Shown: in pieces, positions 1-11,558 of the stretch
Numbering within the stretch: position 1 is the first letter of the stretch
Layout: every line of letters starts with the position of its first letter
Assembly: GCA_017562135.1 (NCBI GenBank)
Contig: QEYB01000377.1
Coordinates: 372,001-436,000, forward strand
Origin: Dipylidium caninum
Taxonomy: Eukaryota; Platyhelminthes; Cestoda; Cyclophyllidea; Dipylidiidae
Length of the DNA stretch: 64,000 bases
Reading direction: 5' to 3'
The notes under the pieces: generated by a model
What the model was told of the DNA's origin: nothing
Seen by the model: only the letters and a program-made list of their open reading frames with translations
Database searches by the model: none
Made by a program: the position numbers and the translations under genes

Positions 1-358
1 TTTCTCCTGTTCTCCGTGTGATGCGGCTGAATTTGCTAATATCAGATGATATTCAACGCTACCTGCAGTGATGACGTCGGTACGACAAACGATGACAGAG
101 ATGTTACACCATACCTCGTTGACATCCTGGCAACTCTATGACTGTTCCAGTGCCTGCGCACTTAACAGTGTCACCTTTGCACATTAAGGAAGAGAAGAGC
201 AGTCGAGAGCACACTCAGGTATATTCATTACAGGCGGAAAGCTCGGCTTCCGCTGGAGTAAAAAAGAGCCTTTGCGCTTTTAAGCGAATGTTCGACGATT
301 CCTTCAGCCAGATCTCCAGCGATGCAGACTGCGGCAACTGGCGGAGGTGAAGCGTGGC

Positions 359-1755
359 CTACGACTCGGCATTCTCCAACATGATTCTGATATTTGGGTT
401 CGTGGCAAACGCTAGAGCAGTTTTGCCAGTCCTCGTTTTTGCTTTGACGTCTGCACCTTGAAGGGGATGGAGAGGATGCCAGTACCTGTCGCCATTTCAA
501 ATTCACTTTTTCTCAAATCATTGCAGCGTGTCGTTTAAGCCAATAGAATGCCAGGGATTATATGCGGATTCGTTTGAAAAGAAAGGCTGGGAAGGGGCAC
601 TGTGCTAAGTGATAATTAATTTTCTACAAAACACGCCAGATCATTCACGGTGGGAGACAGGCAAACAGGTCCCCAACATACCACGAGACAGCAGAATGCG
701 AACTATTTCGGTGTTCTGGGCGATGGTCGCCACTATCAGTGGTGTGTGGCCATATCGGTTAGCACATTGTACGCTAACCCCACTGTCAAGTAAGTTGTTC
801 ACAACATCGTCTTTGCCGTTGATGATGGCGGCATTGAGAGGCGGTTCAATTGGATCGGCTGGTATAAAAGTCGGAGCTCCATGGCTGATGAGGAGGTCCA
901 CCATATTAACGTGGCCTCCGCGCGCAGCACACGAGAGAGCAGCATACAAATGTCGATCACGATTATACGTACATATTCCAGCATTGATGAGGTTTTCCAC
1001 TGTCGTCATGTGGCCCTAATCCACAGTTGTATAAAAGTTAGGGAACAAAGTACACTGCTTGCTTAACATGGTTAATTGACAATGTTACCTACCCCAGCAC
1101 TCGCCAAGGTGAGCACGGACTCATTTCTCTCATTCAACCATGTTCCTCTAGCGGCTCCTTCGCTCATCAGATACATGACGACCGCCGTGTGGCCATTGGC
1201 AGCGGCTTCCATCACAGCGGTGCGATGCTTTCGGTTCTCCACTTCCGTATCACAAAAAAAACCACATAGAATTTCGACACAAGTCAAATGGCCCTCTCTG
1301 GCGGCAATGTGAAGAGGCGTATTGGAGGTATAGTCACAGAGGGTTTTAGTAGCTCCATGTCTCAGAAGGAGGTCCAGCATCTTGTCGTAATTTAGCCTGA
1401 CAGCTTCAATTAGAAGCGGCCTCGCGGGAGAATCTTCGTTTACATCGGGGTCCGCCTGAGTGTCAAATGTATTTGGGTTGCGACACAGACAGACAGACAG
1501 CCAGATCAGAGTTAAGATAGATAACAATTGCGAAAGCCTCGGTCAATGCTCGCATGGCAAATATACCACTAATTACACGGCACACAATAACTCCGGTTCG
1601 ATTAAAATACATTTGAGGCGGATAAAGAAGTTACAGTCACTTACCCCTGCTAGAAGCAGTTTCCGGGCAACGGGGATATTATTTGTCAGGACGGCTTGTG
1701 ACAGTGTCATGTTGTCACTTTCTTCGGTTTTGGGAGGAGCAAGGGGCCATCGTCT
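359..1755 (-). CDS. ankyrin-repeat protein, MASK-like repeats (copy ANK-a)
   Basis: Four exons on the minus strand join in frame: 1755-1645, 1455-1093, 1015-682 and 456-359. Junctions use GTAAGT/GTAGGT/GTATGT donors and pyrimidine-rich AG acceptors; phases are 0, 0 and 1. From the first Met (1710) the product is 286 residues. The first exon stays open back to an acceptor at 1757-1756, so the true start may lie in an unfound upstream exon. The protein is almost entirely ankyrin repeats, about eight, with TPLHIAAREGH and GHTPLIVAT cores and LLxxGAD turns, ending about 25 residues after the last helix pair. Repeat wording (for example VLTLASAGGH) resembles MASK/ANKHD1; no KH domain is present. 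The 363- and 334-nt core exons match exactly in length those of the copy at 33 kb. Expected role is protein binding; partner unknown. This is the most diverged copy and looks intact. Confidence 0.75.
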
Positions 1756-4700
1756 CTAAAAAAGAAAATGGGTGCTGGCAGCTTATCATCGTCAAGGGAG
1801 GAGAGATAGAGGCCTGGGAATTAGGATGTAATTGTGGGGTGTACAGTGGAGGAACTAGACCCCTCGAATAGTTTTAGTGGTAGGTGTCTAACTCGCACGA
1901 CTGCATCACACCTGAAGGCGCTGTCACGTACATTGCGTCGAGCCATCGTCGGCAATATGTCGTCGGCAAGACGGTGAACAAACTTCAGATCAGCAGTCCG
2001 TGAGCCGAGACTAATCTGACATTAACTCACTCCTTCCAGCCAATCTCCACAGACAGGGTGCTTTGTGGCCGTCTTCAAGTCGCCTTCCGTGTGACCTATG
2101 CTCAAAGCATTCGATTTATTCCTCACCTGTTAACGAGTTGATGCCTTCGCAAATGCAAGTGGTGAGTAACTTGGCCTGGAAACGCCAGTAGAAGAATTCA
2201 CTACGGAATCCAAGTGGATTTGCACAAGTCCACACGAACGCTTCCAATATTTCGCCTTGGCTAATTTAGTGGTAACTTTCAATTACCAAACTGTCTTAGC
2301 CTCACTGACAAGGGATATGTCAAGTTGGAGGCGATGGTGGATGGAGGATGAGGGATGAGAAGGGGAAGATTTTGAATGAGGTCTTCATAACATCCTTCGT
2401 CTACTATGTGATATTAGTAAACGACTCCGCCAACGGCTCCAATTTCCTCGAATATTATGTCGTTTTATACACACATCGTGTCTTCTCGTAAAACTGAATT
2501 TGTTTCTCAATGTTCACCGCCCAGTCTTAATGCCTGGGCAGGGAATCAAAGTCAGGGTAGACGGGTGTATGAAGAACAAAGTACATCATTACCACAAACC
2601 TTGTAAAGAGTTGAAAGAATATCCAACCGAACCACCTCTTCGGCTCCCGGGCACTAGCACGGATGATGCCACTTAGCTTCAACTGAACCACAATAGCTTT
2701 GACCCGATGAGACCATGTGGAATGCAAGTTGCCATAAATTTTGCATTGCAAGTCTCTGTGCACCTCGTGGAGGCGAAAAGATGTACACAAGTTGACTGGA
2801 CTTCCTTGACGAAATCCTCATGTGATTGCCAGAAGAAACCTCAAACCCTCATGTAACTGACTTTCAAGAGACAGACTCCGCAAGGATGTAGGATGCTTGC
2901 GCCATTAACTAATTCCGATTTATTTGGTACACAATACACCAGTAATCGCAATGCACCACGTATTACCTGGAGGAAATATGCCTCTGCAGGCTCTCATTCA
3001 CGGGCCTCAGGCCCCAGGGTGAGGTGTAAACATCCGCCGCTTTCGAGACCGACGAGTTCAAAGTAAGCCTCCACGAATATGAAGCCAAAAGTGGGAAAGG
3101 CATTCGAACCTACTATCAGCGAAAGCTATATGGGCTCGTTGCCGGAAGTGTCATATTCCCCTCCTATTTAGAGGCAAAAATACTCCTTCGTTACGTCCCA
3201 CAGCTTTTTAGCATTTCGTTCCGAATCCCCCTCATCCCTTCCCTTCCTGCACTCACCAGCCCCATCTGAGTTGTCCAGCTCAATAGGATTCACGCAGCTG
3301 ATGGGACGATCTTGCAACAATGAAACAATTAGGAGACGGCCAAACTTCCTAATCTCAAGAAATTAATATTCGTTTTCGAAAGTTCAAGCCATACCTTTCC
3401 CTGCCTCCTAATTAGCATCTACTTGCCTTCGGCGTGTCGCATGAGAAGGGGGCAAGAGAAGCGCGTGCACTGCCGCAGAGAACGAACCGTTGGGGGGACG
3501 TTCGATCATTCGTTCTGGTATTGGCGTCCATTTATTTCGACATCCACGAAGATGGAGGCGGTTGTGGACGCGGTCTCGTGGCTGGCAGTGGGAGAAACGA
3601 AGAATGAATTTGAGTAAACGTGGGCTTGCACCTGAAGCTTCCTGTTCACGAGGCACTGATAGCAGCGGATGCAGATCCCGGTGAAGGCAGAGCAGATACC
3701 ACCAATCCGCCTATCTCTCAAACTCCTTCAGAACAGGCACAGTTGCCGATGTGTACGAGAGATGATTTTTCCTGCAGTTGTACATCATTGAGCACACTTG
3801 AATATGGTCAAACATGCGAGTCTCTTAGCGCCGCTGAATGTACTGCTTTGGTATAGATGGGAGACAGTTTTTGTACCGAAAGTAGCATTAAGTGCGTATG
3901 TGGAAAGAAACAAAGTAACCGCAACGCTACCCCTCCTCAGGGCCGTGTGACCCAATGGCAAGAGATGGATGCTCAAAGCCTGCGCCTTTTGGCGAACATG
4001 GCGTGCTGATGCTGAATGGGCGAGATTTTTGGGTCTCCATACGCCCATCAGTCGCATCAGCGGTGGGCCAAGACGAGACGAAGGGACACGAGTCTCTTAG
4101 ACGGCGCCGACTAAATTCTAGTGCTTTTGTCTCTTAATGGTTATTATCTCCCGGATGGGTCGGCCATTTTCACTTAGCCCTCAACATGTATTCTGATGGA
4201 CGAGCCTTCATACCGTCCCTTTTCCCATCAGACACCTAACACGTATGCTGAAAAGATTAAAGCAAACCGGTCTTCATTATTCTTCGAATCGGCGAATGTA
4301 CAAATAGATCGCGTGAGTGGGAGGAAACATCAACGCCTGAACCGCGCGTACCGGGAATTCGTATCTCCTTTTCCATTGAGCTGAAGGAAAGGCTAAAATT
4401 ATGCGATTCTGTAGTCGTCTGCTAGGCCAGGCAACCACATGGTCGTCCTAAAAGACATTGTTGATGACACCGCACCATGAACATTTGCATACACAGGTAT
4501 GCACATTCAAACCATGATATTTTCGCTCTCCTGTGGTTCACGGAACGGGTTGATCTAATCCTTTTATTTACGGGTTTTGCATTTGCCAGTATCAATGCCC
4601 ATTCTGCACGGCCGCTGTCGTCGTCCAAACCGAAGAAACCGTTAGACGCCCGGATGAACATAGGTGGAGGAGGAGAAATGCGTGCGACACAGCTCCTCAT

Positions 4701-4762
4701 CGTTTCTAAGCGGTTTATTTCAACAGGAACCCCGAATGACGTGAATGACGGAAGTGATTGTT
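1756..4762. other. intergenic, no gene recognised
   Basis: No exon with convincing splice sites or homology to the rest of the window was found. Open frames at 2527-2790 (minus) and 3408-3856 (both strands) overlap each other in several frames and show no family resemblance. This stretch should contain the 5' exons of ANK-a if that gene has short leader exons like its paralogues, but none could be identified. Confidence 0.4.
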
Positions 4763-5410
4763 TTATTCGTCTCCTTTAAGACAAATTTGATTGGTGGCAG
4801 TCACGAGGTCCGTCTCGGTGCCAGAACAATAGTTACTTCCACTTGGTTCAGCGGTAAGCAGTGTGAAGACATCTCCACTGTCCTTCATGTCACTTGATGT
4901 CAAAGACAATTGTGCATGAACACACAAGAAACGAAGTGAGACATTTATCGCTCCCCAAGCCCGCTTCATAGACCGCGGCAACGCCATTTGCCCATCGCCT
5001 TTCTCCTTCGTATGACATTGCTGTGGCGTTACTGCAGCGGGGTGAGGCACGACGAACCGAACCATGCCTTATAGATTCGCCAGATCATGTTACTGATAAG
5101 CTTTTTAGAGGAACGAGTCCCACTTTCGGGATCATGTGGACACATTAATGCGACTTTATCGTAGTATGTACTTTCATATACGAACATGAAGTCGCCGTTG
5201 TCTTGCCCTCTCCTCCTCCTCTTCTTTTTGCGACGATTGCCGGAGAAAACCTGGTCCCTGAACTGTACCAGAGCGGACGATAATCAGGAACAATGCGAAG
5301 ATGTCCCGAAAAGACTATAAGTCAGAGCACTTTGGAGTTGTAAAAGACTCACCCCAACACCTTACCCTGTTGATCCGACATTCCAGATAGACACTCGTCC
5401 ATTATCTTCG
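4763..5410 (+). pseudogene. S2-family secreted peptide, decayed copy 1
   Basis: The stretch carries the S2 upstream block (around 5030-5060, the GCGGxGTGAGGCACGA element) and an ATG at 5186 followed by a leucine-rich leader (MKSPLSCPLLLLFF). Compared with the intact copy at 61.4 kb, a short deletion just after the leader shifts the frame. The peptide therefore ends after 44 residues (5320) without the conserved NKSE and LPF end. The TATA box is degenerate (ACATTAA-like). The same block recurs at 14.8-15.4 kb. Confidence 0.55.
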
Positions 5411-5876
5411 GCCATTTCAGCGGTACCCAAGGGCGACGGGTGCACGACTGATGTGACAGATGACTGACAGAGAGAGAAGAATGACGAGAAAGTTAGCAGG
5501 CAGTCGACACAAAGGTGACAGGCCATCCATAGTTGACACTAATGGAAATAACTCCTCAGTTAATCAAGTTTTCGCCTTCCATGCAAACTGCGGATGAAAT
5601 ATGGACATATTTTTGGTCCTGTGACGCCAGACGGCGTTTAGGTCGTCGGTCGGATCTAGGTCTTGGGCACAAATGTGTACTGCGTAGGACGCTGTGGCCT
5701 CGCCTTTCCCCCTCGCCGTTAGACAAAGGAGAGGCAGCTACTGCAGTGTGAAGTTGAGATTCCGGGCCTTCCGTGGAGGGAGCTTTTGTGCCCCCGCGGT
5801 CGGCGTCACCTACAGCACAACCCTAAGCACAAATGCGGCTTTAGTGGGGCGTGTGGTAATCATGAACATTTACTAG
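5411..5876. other. intergenic, nothing recognised
   Basis: No homology to other parts of the window and no credible exon were seen. Short open frames around 5533-5876 lack splice context. Confidence 0.35.
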
Positions 5877-6134
5877 TTAATGCTGTGTCGGTCCTCGCTC
5901 TTTACGACGACTTCCAATGACTGTCGGCAACAATCTACTCCAAAAAGCCTCAAAATCGTCTCCCTGTGTCCACGAAAAGGCGATTTTGTCAGAATCGGCA
6001 GCATTGCCGATGACGCATTGGGCAAGTTTGTAAGTCATTTGGTGTCCAACTGTTTCAATTTCATGACCATACAGTGCTTCGAGTTCGGGGAGTGGAAGAC
6101 TCTTTAAACACCTTCCCAGTTCTCTCGGGTACGA
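5877..6134 (-). CDS. orphan terminal exon, family E (copy 1)
   Basis: A minus-strand exon follows an AG acceptor at 6136-6135 and stays open for 85 codons to a stop at 5877, with a plausible helical protein (PRELGRCLKSLPLPELEAL near the start, KIAFSWTQGDDFEAF near residue 55). A related block with alternating frames lies at 48.54-48.87 kb on the plus strand, sharing the GAGAACTGGGAAGG start and a GTTCATGATTA stretch just after the coding part. A shorter relative with the same KIAxFSW centre is at 7.84-8.02 kb. Function is not recognised. Upstream exons were not found in 6.15-6.58 kb, so it could be an isolated exon relic. Confidence 0.35.
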   Translation of the reverse strand, partial: SYPRELGRCLKSLPLPELEALYGHEIETVGHQMTYKLAQCVIGNAADSDKIAFSWTQGDDFEAFWSRLLPTVIGSRRKERGPTQH

Positions 6135-6579
6135 CTGCAAATCTCTGAAATGTGCCTCAAGCTTATTCCTTACTTTACTGCTCAGTTAATCCCAACCTCA
6201 GCGTTATCTCCTTCGCACGAGGTGATGAGAATGAAGGTGCCTCACTACCGTAAATGGAGTCTTAATTCACATACAAAGAAAAGAGTAAAAACACCGTCTA
6301 AATTAACAAGACAGAACAATAATTCTGGGCTTCATGATAAACAATTATTCTTATTAATGCATGCATACAATCCGACTTGCCTCGACCTTTGAAATTACCA
6401 CCTCTGTCGACCTGCACCCATAAACATAAACAAGCCGACAACCATGTTGCGGCTGCGCAGGTCACTCGCAAAAGGTGACAGCGCATTCAGCCTGTTCGGA
6501 GAGTCTTCCCACAAGAGCACAACCTTATTGTAGAATTAATCTGAGTTGCTGCGACCACGGCATCACGACGAGCGCAGGT
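6135..6579. other. intergenic, nothing recognised
   Basis: AT-richer stretch with no recognisable exon. It ends where the conserved 5' flank of the ankyrin copies begins. Confidence 0.35.
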
Positions 6580-7496
6580 GCTTCATTCGCCCAGTCGGAG
6601 CTAAGTTCTCGCATTCAAACATGGCCAAGGTCAGCAGTGGAGTTCAACGGATCTCATTCGAGGGCGTTCACATTTCGGTTGCGAGAGCTGTTCAAGTGTC
6701 ATGGACGATGAAGTAGTAAGTGGCGGAGAAAGTGTTTGCAACTACCGTAACATGGTCGTCCCGATTACACGCCCAAACTTGTGTTCCACAGTGAATTGGG
6801 CATGTTTAACTTGGTCGAGACTAATTTTGGACACCCACTGACTTGCACATTCCTCCGTCCTTAGTTTCAGAGTTTGAAGTCGTCAGGGAGTAGTTCAGAA
6901 GGGAGCGATGATAGCAGTTTTATGGTGTGCGCAATGCTATATCCTTGTCCCGAAGAAATCTTCGATTACGATCTGTTAAGCGAAGAAAATGTAAGTCGCG
7001 ATGGTTAGACCACACACTCGCAATACAATGATTGTGACCATGTCTGCTTCCCATTTAAGTAGTATGTGCTAGCCGATTGGGTGCAAAAATATGACAGCGA
7101 GAAGGAGGCATGTCCGTAGTTGTGACGAGCCTACCAAAAACATTGTCAGCAGATGCTAATTTCTTATTTATGAGCTAAATTGAGACGTCAACCGTTTTAA
7201 TCGTTGTCATCATACTTGCATCACCAAAGTTACGAGTGACTAATCGAGTTTCCTTGGTTCTTCTGAGCACCCTGAAGTTGATGCTGCATTGCCTTTCAGG
7301 GGGCGATATTCACGCCGCTACTAAAGGTATTCAAGTAACGGTTCTCACTCTTGCCGTGCGCGGCCGTCATTACAAAGTGAGGCACGTTGTAGAGCAGGCC
7401 TCAAGGCGTCGACACCGTAATCCCCGTCAACCGGCATTTCCCTCCAATCGGAGAAATGCAAAAAGCATGTCGGATATTACGTGGAGACATGTTTAA
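6580..7496 (+). pseudogene. ankyrin-family gene lacking its ankyrin core (copy ANK-b)
   Basis: The conserved 5' flank (6580-6700) is followed by leader exon 1 (6701-6715, MDDEV, donor GTAAGT) and exon 2 (6871-6990, 40 codons, serine-rich SSGSSSEGS then acidic). Intron 2 is still alignable to that of the 33-kb copy up to about 7187. There the sequence jumps from the first bases of exon 3 to the 3' part of intron 4. The two ankyrin exons (363 and 334 nt in the paralogues) are therefore gone. The last exon follows at 7300-7496 (GGDIHAATKG, open to TAA). Joining exon 2 (phase 0) to this phase-1 exon breaks the frame, so I call it a deletion derivative, unless it makes a short alternative product. 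Confidence 0.65.
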
Positions 7497-7840
7497 CTTC
7501 CTTTGTGAAGGCTGCTATCCACGAAATTTGTGGTGTGATGGCAAGAGAAGCTCTTCTGTGCTCATTGTCCCATCCTCCCCACGGGGACCAGATGAAGAAA
7601 TGCCCGTTTCATTTGGACTGCTTCGTCGCCGAACAACTGCACCGACACCGTGTACTCGTAAACTTTATAATTCTTTCATTTCAATGCCAAATGAGGCCAG
7701 AGAGGAAAGTGTCAACATCCGCGAATGGCGCACCAACTCCCATTAACAGCCTCGAGTAACTATCCGCCTAATCCACCACGCATTGATTGTTTACCAATGG
7801 GGGCTAATGCACGGCTGCTAATTGCCGAAGCAAGAGGCTT
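7497..7840. other. 3' flank of ANK-b
   Basis: Homologous to the 3' flanks of the other ankyrin copies (a TTTCATTT stretch followed by GAGAGGAAAG, as at 34.77 and 58.0 kb). No independent gene was seen. Confidence 0.5.
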
Positions 7841-8016
7841 TTAAATACCGTCTCCCAGTGTAATCTCGACAACGAAGTCGGAAACAGCAGCATCATCGCT
7901 TCCTCTATCACCTGCCCACGAAAAGGGGGCGATTTTTCTCTCTACTGCAACTAGGAGATATTGCGAGTCCTCGGTGGTGGTGAGAGCAGTCTCAAAGCGA
8001 TTCAAGGCCTGAGAAG
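7841..8016 (-). CDS. orphan terminal exon, family E (copy 2)
   Basis: An AG acceptor at 8018-8017 after a pyrimidine tract (TTTCCTTTCTAG) is followed by about 58 in-frame codons to TAA at 7841. The peptide has an ETALTTTEDS stretch, a KIAPFSWAGD centre and an acidic end (GSDDAAVSDFVVEITLGDG). The KIAxFSW centre matches the exon at 5.9 kb in the same frame, which argues for a shared protein-coding origin. Possible upstream coding (8221-8030) has no homologue. Product unknown. Confidence 0.35.
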
Positions 8017-8221
8017 CTAGAAAGGAAATCGTTACAATAAGTATGTGGTCAGTGAAAATGGACTTGTACTGTGGAGTCACAGGTGGAATTATAGGAAAGG
8101 GGTTGGGTGTAGAAGAACAACGGTCAAGACCGTTTGAACGCTCTTGACCTGCCATATCATGTTCCAGGCGAATTGGACGAGGCTTGCTGCTTGAGCAAGG
8201 AAGTTGATGGTCAATCGCCAT

Positions 8222-8719
8222 GCTGTGGGAGTTGAGACGTCAATGACCATATTGTCTAAGGTCGAGACGTGGTCTGCTCACAGGAGTCGAATCAGACTAT
8301 ACACTCCTTCTCTGACGATCCACCAACGCTCGCCGCAGAAGAGGCCCTCCTCGGCCATAGTAAGACGAACGCCTCGGAAATGAATTGTTCAATTGAAGGC
8401 GTTAACGTCTGAGACTCAGCCTGTTAGTCGACCGTATCCAACGCGTCTATATATTACTGAAGTAACTATTTCCCTCCCCAATCCACTCAACTAAGGTCAG
8501 AGGACACTTGTTATAACTGTGTAAAGCCAGGTGCCTTGGTTATTCTCGTACCAAAGTGAGACCACGATAGTCGGAGAAAGGCTGTCAAGAGCACCCTCTC
8601 AAAGTGTGATGCTTACTGAAAACCATCCGCACGCTGAGTGAGCGTCTCGCTTTAGCGCCCAGCGCCAACTCAGCGGGCCCGAAAAGCCATCGCGGCTAAA
8701 TCGCGACGCTGTCACACGT
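8222..8719. other. intergenic, nothing recognised
   Basis: No exon or repeat copy was identified. The inverted-repeat homology with 18.36 kb begins at about 8720. Confidence 0.35.
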
Positions 8720-9200
8720 CGCAGTGCAACGGTTTCTTAAGAAGCCACTTCTCAGTGCACCTGGCAATTTGTGGTGCCCCGTCAACATGGAGGGCTTTGA
8801 ATTGTCAACTCACCTCACCTCGGCTCAGTAAAAGTGGGAAAGTGACCTGAGCTCAACGACGATGAAAATAAGTAACCGACTGGACAGGAATTGGACTAAC
8901 ACCGGGCTTCGATGACATCGTGTTCTGTTATGGGCTCCCTCGGAGAGTCTTCAGGCAGCACCTCGTTGTCCAACGTTGAGGTTGGGGGCAAACAATCCTG
9001 CAGCGTGAGCAGAAAGTGAAAATGACGTCTCGGCAGAGTGGAAACTGCAACCTTGTTAGAGTGAATAGGCACGGAGTTAAAATTTTCTGGCCAAGAGGCG
9101 CACTTCACCTCGGGGTAGGTGCACCAATCACTGTTTCCACCTCGCGGCGCAGATGGACAAAACAAAGTGGAGTTTTGAATTGCGGTGGTAGGCAACGTCT
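8720..9200. repeat. inverted repeat arm, partner 17885-18360
   Basis: The reverse complement of this stretch is recognisable at 17885-18360, sharing long blocks such as AAGTGGCTTCTTAAGAAACC and the CAGTGATTGGTGC region, with substitutions and small indels. It covers the 3' half and downstream flank of the S1 gene at 9.1 kb. Confidence 0.8.
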
Positions 9201-9341
9201 CGAGTATCCTCCGTTGTGCGGCGCCTCCTTCTCTCCACGTGCATCTTCTTTCGCAGAGGTCACCTTCGTCTTTTTCCCGCTGAGGCAGGCATCATTGGCA
9301 CTCGCGAGGAGAACTACAAGAAACACTGCTAGAAGGTGCAT
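9105..9341 (-). CDS. S1-family small secreted protein (intact copy)
   Basis: This 78-codon ORF starts with a textbook signal peptide (MHLLAVFLVVLLASAND, cleavage probable around residues 15-18). A basic/acidic mature part follows (CLSGKKTKVTSAKEDARGE), then a tail with two more cysteines (residues 50 and 59). Its ATG lies 41 bases downstream of a perfect TATAAAAG. Degraded copies of the same promoter plus leader occur at 13.9, 22.6, 29.1, 36.6 and 62.5 kb. The 3' part is repeated in the opposite orientation at 17.9 kb. Expected to be secreted; function unknown. The ORF may continue by splicing, because the tail is not conserved in the other copies. Confidence 0.55.
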   Translation of the reverse strand: MHLLAVFLVVLLASANDACLSGKKTKVTSAKEDARGEKEAPHNGGYSRRCLPPQFKTPLCFVHLRREVETVIGAPTPR

Positions 9342-9374
9342 CTCGATGTCTCTGATAGCACTGTGCCGAAATGG

Positions 9375-9382
9375 CTTTTATA
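9375..9382 (-). promoter_or_regulatory. TATA box of the S1 gene
   Basis: TATAAAAG on the minus strand, 41 bases before the S1 ATG. The decayed copy at 36.6 kb has TACAAAAG at exactly the same 41-base distance from the codon aligned with the ATG. Confidence 0.6.
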
Positions 9383-9560
9383 AGAGAGGGTGGCTGTAAA
9401 TTGGCACACTGAATGCCACATGGCGTGTCACTGCCCTGCGCTCTGCTCTGTCGCAGCCAACAGTCGATCCAGTTCACGTCGCCAGGCTGAACTCTTGTGT
9501 TAACCTCTAGATGGTGCAACAATCCACAGATCTCAGCATTGCTAAACACAGCTCGCACTA
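9383..9560 (-). promoter_or_regulatory. conserved S1 upstream region
   Basis: Upstream of the TATA box, a block containing GACAGAGCAGA and CAGTGTGCCA is shared by every S1 copy (13.9, 22.5, 29.0, 36.5, 62.5 kb), including those whose coding part has decayed. Open frames across it (for example one beginning near 9558) are probably incidental. Confidence 0.5.
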
Positions 9561-10429
9561 ACCGACTTGTGCACGTGTGAGTTTATCGTTGGGATAACGA
9601 AGTGCATCAAAGTGGATGAGAGCTATTCCACTTGGATCACTGGGGCGTGGCGGTTCAGATGGTGCAGAATTCCAATCACTGCCGAAATCTGCGCCAACGC
9701 GCGACGGTGGGGCACCTGGTGAACAGAGAAAGAAAGCAAAGTCTTTTGCCTTCTCAAGTGGCCTTAGAAACCGGCCACTACAAACTTCTCTCCATGTTGA
9801 CACGTGTTCACTACGAAATTCCTGAGAGTCCTTTGAACCTCTTCCCCAAACGATAACAACGACGATGACATGAAAGCCATGTCTTTCCTTCGAATGATTC
9901 TGCATCGGGCTCCCAAAGGCTCAACACCTATTTGCCCACTGATTCGTCCTTCTGACGAGCCTACCTATCAGTCCCAACTACCCGCCTCCACCACCCACAT
10001 AATCGGCTTACTAACCACTTTTCTGTTCTGTGACACAAACTGTGGCCACAGTCCTCTGCCACCGGAGCCGCGTTCGCTCTTGGTTGCGACAGTGCTCACG
10101 TGATTCTCACACATTCCCCACTCTTCCACAGTTATCGTGCACACGAGTTTCGATGACGTCGCTGTGTTGCTCTTTATTACAGCCATTTATTGCTGACATC
10201 AGTAGCCGAAAATTTCCCCAATCACCTCAAATAAATCCTAATTCCCTTCTCCACGGGTTAACTACGTGTGTGTGCATTCTCGACAATCCCTATGCTCTCC
10301 CACCCTAAACACCCACTTCTCATAAATTGACCGTCTTATCTGAGATGTAAGGCTAAAGCACACAATTGCACAAGTTTTACCCAAATGACAGGCACGATCA
10401 AGTTCATGCGATTCACCTCACCCGCCCTC
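9561..10429. repeat. inverted repeat block, partner about 21500-22330
   Basis: Collinear in inverted orientation with about 21.5-22.33 kb (for example the TTTCGATGACGTCGCTG-like and AATTTCCCCAATCAC stretches), moderately diverged. No gene was supported inside it; several antiparallel ORFs reflect composition only. Confidence 0.65.
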
Positions 10430-10789
10430 CACCAGTCCCTCTTATTAAACAACTCACTCAGGAGCGACCTTCTCCCCGCCACATGCCCACTTTGAAGACC
10501 GCGGCATCGCCACTTGCGGACTGGCCTTCTCCTACTTATGGCATTGTTGTGGCCTCAATGCATCTGAATGAGACACACGGACCTGTGCACTAACCTCTTC
10601 TTGTTACACTATCTGGAGCAGCGTGTTCCACCTTCTGGAACATGATAATGCGTATGGGTTACCTAATTTGAATGTGTAGCCAAAAATACGAAAGTGAAAT
10701 CCACAATGGCTTGTCTAGTCCTCCTCCTCCTTCTCCTCCTCCTCCTTCTCCTCCTCCTCCTCTTTCAGGTTTTGAGGCGTATTAAGTAG
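10430..10789 (+). pseudogene. S2-family secreted peptide, decayed copy 2
   Basis: The S2 upstream block is recognisable at 10490-10660. The leader begins at an ATG at 10706 and is a run of about 16 leucines encoded by CTC/CTT triplets, followed after a few residues by TAG (10787-10789). The mature peptide of the intact copies is missing. The leader has effectively become a CTC microsatellite. Confidence 0.5.
10721..10763. repeat. CTC/CTT trinucleotide repeat
   Basis: Imperfect CTC-CTT run lying inside the leucine codons of the S2 leader above. Similar runs occupy the leader in the S3 copies. Confidence 0.85.
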
Positions 10790-11515
10790 AGGAATGTTGA
10801 GAGGGGAAGGTGTGAGTGAAGGCTTAGAAAGGGGGATTGAGGCGAGGGCAGGACAGACACGCCTTATGGCGGTAGTGCCTGTGTCAATTCATTGCTCCAC
10901 CTTGGGAGGTGTACCAAGTGCCAGTGCAGAGGAGACGCTCTATCCCATTTGGTTGTGGAGGCACTCGCGTCTTCGACGTTAGGACAGATAGACATGTGCC
11001 AACGAGACGATAGGCGGGCAATAGACGTTTGCATAAATATGAGCAATGGACGCGAGGTGCACACACCACAGATGCATTCCGTTGCTTGACGGTTGTCTCC
11101 AATGGAAATTCCACATAGCCGGAATTCTTCACAGAGTAGTTGGTAAATGGAAGAGGATTCATCATGCGTTTCCTATTACTTTCAGGCATTTACGAGGTCG
11201 ACCACAGTGGCATTGCAGGAGAAACATTCTCGGCGAATCATGCCATTAATCAGGGCTTGTAACACACAAGTGACCTGCTCCACTCCATTTGAATGATGCT
11301 ACACGCAGATGAAGAAGTTTACCTCTCTGCATATCCGCCTCATAGACCGCAGTATCGCCACTTGCGCACGATCCGCCTCGTTTGCTTGGCATTGCTTTGG
11401 CGTTGCCGCAGCGGAGTGAGGCACGATGAACTGTCCCATGACGAGTTCATTTGCTACAGCATGCTGCTGATAGGCGTTTTGGCGAGGGAGACCTACCTTC
11501 TGGAACATGTGCGGG

Positions 11516-11523
11516 TACAAAAG
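11516..11523 (+). promoter_or_regulatory. TATA-like box of S2 copy 3
   Basis: TACAAAAG 43 bases before the ATG at 11559, the same spacing as TATAAAAG in the intact copy at 61.36 kb. Confidence 0.5.
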
Positions 11524-11558
11524 CGACCGCATCAGACCATGTAGTCACAAATACGATG

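Noticed and set aside
9292..9558. 88-codon ORF upstream of S1 as a protein gene
   Set aside because: It overlaps the S1 promoter and TATA box; conservation follows the nucleotide block, and the opposite strand is open too.
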